A DNA stretch of 64,000 nucleotides, from positions 669,501 through 733,500 of the forward strand of contig JAIGNY010001864.1 of assembly GCA_020152595.1 (NCBI GenBank), read 5' to 3'. Each line of letters begins with the position of its first letter. Positions within the stretch are counted from its first letter, which is position 1. The position numbers and the translations under genes are program-made. The DNA comes from Chiridota heheva. Lineage: Eukaryota > Echinodermata > Holothuroidea > Apodida > Chiridotidae. Under the pieces are notes generated by a model. It saw only the letters and a list, made by a program, of their open reading frames with translations. It was not told the origin of the DNA and searched no databases. Positions 58,659 through 64,000 of this stretch are shown here, in pieces.

Positions 58659-59722
58659 ATTGTGGAAGAACTAAAAATAAACCACGCATTATCGGCAAGA
58701 AATCTTGTAATGTTAACTATTTTAACATTTCACTGCCAGTCAGACAGATCTGAAGCTAGAAAAACAAATTAACAAAATGTCTGCACAGCAAAGAGCAATA
58801 ACTTTGAATAGGATAAATGAAAAGTTTTTTTTCGAAGCCAGACTTTAAAAATACCTTAGAATTACATAAAAGCAAGCTTCCATCCGCATGTGCCATGGAA
58901 ACCGGAACAACCACCGACCCTATGAGCCTATTGGCTCGAGTGGGCTCAGCTAACATAAATGAAAGATAATTTAATATAAGAAATAAATCCTATTTGGCAT
59001 CAGAAAAGTTTCTTAACCTTAGATTCTTCAAAAATCATTTTGATCTAATTTTGAATACTCAAGAGACTAACAGTAACAGTACTAAATATGAGGGTAGTGA
59101 CACATGCAAGTAAGACCTTTTGTCTTATTCAAACTGCTCTTGCAAATTGTTACTTCCGGCCGTTCCAGAAACAAGGCACGCATAGTCTGTGCAACTCTTG
59201 AAGCTTTGAAATACAATTCATGAAAAAGTGCTTTCACAATTATATTTTCCCTTGCATTTTTAATCTATCGTATGTTCGTTTTGACATCCTTCATATAAAA
59301 TTCATATAAATACAAAAAATACCTGCATGGACGTAAAAATTCCTAAGTTATTCATTCATTCCGCAGTCACAAGTCGTTGATTTTCTTTATTTCCGACGCC
59401 TGACTTAACAAGCAGGGAAACTTGAAATCATAAGCAGGTGTATCCGCGATGTGTCGTGTACCAATCAATTTCAGCCCAATCGATTTTTTGTGGTTTTAGT
59501 ATCTTCTCTTTTGTTTGATTGACCACGAGAGACTTAAATGTATTCAATTAGCAAGCAATAAGGTGACAAATTATTCCCATAAATTAATGTAAATTAATTC
59601 CATCATATTGGGTGTAGGGTGAAGAGACTATTAAGATAATATCTTTTGAATACAAGTGTTTGCATGTGTCCGTGCTCACACATATCTTCGCAATATCAGA
59701 CCTATATGCTAAGTAACATTTA
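58659..59722. other. AT-rich spacer, nothing recognised
   Basis: No gene or element motif was recognised on either strand. Confidence 0.5.
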
Positions 59723-62700
59723 GATTATGGTCAGAAAACTGACTTCTCTGATTATGGTCAGAAAACCGACTTCTCTGATTATGGTCAGAAAACCGACTTC
59801 TCTGATTATGGTCAGAAAACTGACTTCTCTGATTATGGTCAGAAAACTGACTTCTCTGATTATGGTCAGAAAACTGACTTCTCTGATTATGGTCAGAAAA
59901 CCGACTTCTCTGATTATGGTCAGAAAACTGACTTCTCTGATTATGGTCAGAAAACTGACTTCTCTGATTATGGTCAGAAAACTGACTTCTCTGATTATGG
60001 TCAGAAAACCGACTTCTCTGATTATGGTCAGAAAACTGACTTCTCTGATTATGGTCAGAAAACTGACTTCTCTGATTATGGTCAGAAAACCGACTTCTCT
60101 GATTATGGTCAGAAAACTGACTTCTCTGATTATGGTCAGAAAACTGACTTCTCTGATTATGGTCAGAAAACCGACTTCTCTGATTATGGTCAGAAAACTG
60201 ACTTCTCTGATTATGGTCAGAAAACTGACTTCTCTGATTATGGTCAGAAAACTGACTTCTCTGATTATGGTCAGAAAACTGACTTCTCTGATTATGGTCA
60301 GAAAACTGACTTCTCTGATTATGGTCAGAAAACTGACTTCTCTGATTATGGTCAGAAAACTGACTTCTCTGATTATGGTCAGAAAACTGACTTCTCTGAT
60401 TATGGTCAGAAAACCGACTTCTCTGATTATGGTCAGAAAACCGACTTCTCTGATTATGGTCAGAAAACCGACTTCTCTGATTATGGTCAGAAAACTGACT
60501 TCTCTGATTATGGTCAGAAAACCGACTTCTCTGATTATGGTCAGAAAACCGACTTCTCTGATTATGGTCAGAAAACCGACTTCTCTGATTATGGTCAGAA
60601 AACCGACTTCTCTGATTATGGTCAGAAAACTGACTTCTCTGATTATGGTCAGAAAACTGACTTCTCTGATTATGGTCAGAAAACTGACTTCTCTGATTAT
60701 GGTCAGAAAACCGACTTCTCTGATTATGGTCAGAAAACCGACTTCTCTGATTATGGTCAGAAAACCGACTTCTCTGATTATGGTCAGAAAACGACTTCTC
60801 TGATTATGGTCAGAAAACTGACTTCTCTGATTATGGTCAGAAAACCGACTTCTCTGATTATGGTCAGAAAACCGACTTCTCTGATTATGGTCAGAAAACC
60901 GACTTCTCTGATTATGGTCAGAAAACCGACTTCTCTGATTATGGTCAGAAAACTGACTTCTCTGATTATGGTCAGAAAACTGACTTCTCTGATTATGGTC
61001 AGAAAACTGACTTCTCTGATTATGGTCAGAAAACCGACTTCTCTGATTATGGTCAGAAAACCGACTTCTCTGATTATGGTCAGAAAACCGACTTCTCTGA
61101 TTATGGTCAGAAAACCGACTTCTCTGATTATGGTCAGAAAACTGACTTCTCTGATTATGGTCAGAAAACTGACTTCTCTGATTATGGTCAGAAAACCGAC
61201 TTCTCTGATTATGGTCAGAAAACCGACTTCTCTGATTATGGTCAGAAAACTGACTTCTCTGATTATGGTCAGAAAACTGACTTCTCTGATTATGGTCAGA
61301 AAACCGACTTCTCTGATTATGGTCAGAAAACCGACTTCTCTGATTATGGTGAAAACTGACTTCTCTGATTATGGTCAGAAAACCGACTTCTCTGATTATG
61401 GTCAGAAAACTGACTTCTCTGATTATGGTCAGAAAACTGACTTCTCTGATTATGGTCAGAAAACCGACTTCTCTGATTATGGTCAGAAAACTGACTTCTC
61501 TGATTATGGTCAGAAAACGACTTCTCTGATTATGGTCAGAAAACTGACTTCTCTGATTATGGTCAGAAAACTGACTTCTCTGATTATGGTCAGAAAACCG
61601 ACTTCTCTGATTATGGTCAGAAAACTGACTTCTCTGATTATGGTCAGAAAACCGACTTCTCTGATTATGGTCAGAAAACCGACTTCTCTGATTATGGTCA
61701 GAAAACCGACTTCTCTGATTATGGTCAGAAAACCGACTTCTCTGATTATGGTCAGAAAACGACTTCTCTCTCTGATTATGGTCAGAAAACCGACTTCTCT
61801 GATTATGGTCAGAAAACCGACTTCTCTGATTATGGTCAGAAAACCGACTTCTCTGATTATGGTCAGAAAACCGACTTCTCTGATTATGGTCAGAAAACCG
61901 ACTTCTCTGATTATGGTCAGAAAACCGACTTCTCTGATTATGGTCAGAAAACCGACTTCTCTGATTATGGTCAGAAAACTGACTTCTCTGATTATGGTCA
62001 GAAAACTGACTTCTCTGATTATGGTCAGAAAACTGACTTCTCTGATTGGTCAGAAAACTGACTTCTCTGATTATGGTCAGAAAACCGACTTCTCTGATTA
62101 TGGTCAGAAAACCGACTTCTCTGATTATGGTCAGAAAACCGACTTCTCTGATTATGGTCAGAAAACTGACTTCTCTGATTATGGTCAGAAAACTGACTTC
62201 TCTGATTATGGTCAGAAAACCGACTTCTCTGATTATGGTCAGAAAACCGACTTCTCTGATTATGGTCAGAAAACCGACTTCTCTGATTATGGTCAGAAAA
62301 CCGACTTCTCTGATTATGGTCAGAAAACTGACTTCTCTGATTATGGTCAGAAAACTGACTTCTCTGATTATGGTCAGAAAACTGACTTCTCTGATTATGG
62401 TCAGAAAACCGACTTCTCTGATTATGGTCAGAAAACCGACTTCTCTGATTATGGTCAGAAAACCGACTTCTCTGATTATGGTCAGAAAACCGACTTCTCT
62501 GATTATGGTCAGAAAACTGACTTCTCTGATTATGGTCAGAAAACTGACTTCTCTGATTATGGTCAGAAAACTGACTTCTCTGATTATGGTCAGAAAACCG
62601 ACTTCTCTGATTATGGTCAGAAAACTGACTTCTCTGATTATGGTCAGAAAACTGACTTCTCTGATTATGGTCAGAAAACCGACTTCTCTGATTATGGTCA

Positions 62701-64000
62701 GAAAACTGACTTCTCTGATTATGGTCAGAAAACTGACTTCTCTGATTATGGTCAGAAAACCGACTTCTCTGATTATGGTCAGAAAACTGACTTCTCTGAT
62801 TATGGTCAGAAAACCGACTTCTCTGATTATGGTCAGAAAACTGACTTCTCTGATTATGGTCAGAAAACTGACTTCTCTGATTATGGTCAGAAAACCGACT
62901 TCTCTGATTATGGTCAGAAAACCGACTTCTCTGATTATGGTCAGAAAACTGACTTCTCTGATTATGGTCAGAAAACTGACTTCTCTGATTATGGTCAGAA
63001 AACTGACTTCTCTGATTATGGTCAGAAAACTGACTTCTCTGATTATGGTCAGAAAACTGACTTCTCTGATTATGGTCAGAAAACTGACTTCTCTGATTAT
63101 GGTCAGAAAACTGACTTCTCTGATTATGGTCAGAAAACTGACTTCTCTGATTATGGTCAGAAAACTGACTTCTCTGATTATGGTCAGAAAACTGATTATG
63201 ACTTCTCTGATTATGGTCAGAAAACCGACTTCTCTGATTATGGTCAGAAAACCGACTTCTCTGATTATGGTCAGAAAACCGACTTCTCTGATTATGGTCA
63301 GAAAACCGACTTCTCTGATTATGGTCAGAAAACCGACTTCTCTGATTATGGTCAGAAAACCGACTTCTCTGATTATGGTCAGAAAACCGACTTCTCTGAT
63401 TATGGTCAGAAAACCGACTTCTCTGATTATGGTCAGAAAACTGACTTCTCTGATTATGGTCAGAAAACTGACTTCTCTGATTATGGTCAGAAAACTGACT
63501 TCTCTGATTATGGTCAGAAAACCGACTTCTCTGATTATGGTCAGAAAACCGACTTCTCTGATTATGGTCAGAAAACCGACTTCTCTGATTATGGTCAGAA
63601 AACTGACTTCTCTGATTATGGTCAGAAAACTGACTTCTCTGATTATGGTCAGAAAACCGACTTCTCTGATTATGGTCAGAAAACTGACTTCTCTGATTAT
63701 GGTCAGAAAACTGACTTCTCTGATTATGGTCAGAAAACCGACTTCTCTGATTATGGTCAGAAAACCGACTTCTCTGATTATGGTCAGAAAACCGACTTCT
63801 CTGATTATGGTCAGAAAACTGACTTCTCTGATTATGGTCAGAAAACTGACTTCTCTGATTATGGTCAGAAAACCGACTTCTCTGATTATGGTCAGAAAAA
63901 ACCGACTTCTCTGATTATGGTCAGAAAACTGACTTCTCTGATTATGGTCAGAAAACTGACTTCTCTGATTATGGTCAGAAAACCGACTTCTCTGATTATG
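59723..64000 (+). repeat. 27-bp satellite, about 158 copies, continuing past the window
   Basis: The unit is GATTATGGTCAGAAAACTGA plus CTTCTCT, with one dominant variable base (AAAACT or AAAACC). Frame changes occur at about 60791, 61351, 61517, 61759, 62046 and 63895; a 6-bp insertion near 63195 keeps frame. Two plus frames lack stops within a unit: MVRK(L/P)TSLI and DYGQKTDFS. The long open frames (358 and 622 codons) follow from the 27-bp period and have no supporting promoter, splice or family evidence. The array length is a lower bound. Confidence 0.97.

Noticed and set aside
59727-60803. 358-codon open frame of MVRK(L/P)TSLI repeats
   Set aside because: It follows from the 27-bp unit being a multiple of three and stop-free; it ends at the first one-base indel. 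No promoter, splice or family evidence.
62046-63914. 622-codon open frame of the same repeat
   Set aside because: Same periodicity artefact; it starts at a two-base deletion and ends at a two-base insertion.

Overview
This window looks like AT-rich, repeat-dominated nuclear DNA from an animal, most likely a marine invertebrate, possibly an echinoderm or related deuterostome. The clade is inferred from repeat style: LINE tails of TTA repeats next to GCGCTTTG motifs, a tRNA-derived SINE, and GGGGCTTCGCCCC-type elements. No bacterial or organellar gene organisation is visible. The only segment I would call an ordinary host coding exon is a short terminal exon at 8619-8791 (+), preceded by a duplicated polypyrimidine tract. 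No rRNA, tRNA gene or CRISPR array was recognised.

Layout. 1-2060: 3' half of a dead LINE with reverse transcriptase (RT) and RNase H domains. 2600-12500: minisatellites (32, 74, 12, 50/52 and 17 bp units), a small retroposed insert with long direct repeats, and the host exon. 15085-22155: a dead CR1/L2-like LINE swollen by four tandem arrays (35, 27, 52 and about 20 bp units). 23369-23618: a long foldback hairpin. 26278-27775: five decaying copies of a roughly 300-bp repeat. 31045-32305: a TTTA-type tract and a perfectly phased 40-bp array. 32450-40640: a second dead CR1/L2-like LINE, broken by a SINE, foldback elements, a 38-bp array over its endonuclease SDH motif, other inserts and a (TA)n tract. 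41195-49320: (TCC)n, a dimeric repeat with a 33-bp array, a GC-richer segment of unclear nature, a second (TA)n and a GATATC-rich repeat. 50231-56531: small arrays (50, 20 and 33 bp units). 56880-58658: about 395-bp direct repeats flanking a segment with 12-bp inverted ends. 59723-64000: a 27-bp array that runs off the window.

Tandem repeats occupy roughly a quarter to 30% of the sequence. The most interesting observation is that several of them are expansions of a LINE's own coding sequence. The 3.3-kb 35-bp array is built from the conserved AKLIERIVN block of the RT. The 27-bp array is the PLLYTLYVA block after the GVPQGSVLG motif. The 52-bp array is the C-terminal DHISPVLQSLHW block. In the other LINE a 38-bp array covers the SDH motif. 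The genes here do not form a pathway; the window is best read as a record of nested insertion, decay and satellite birth.
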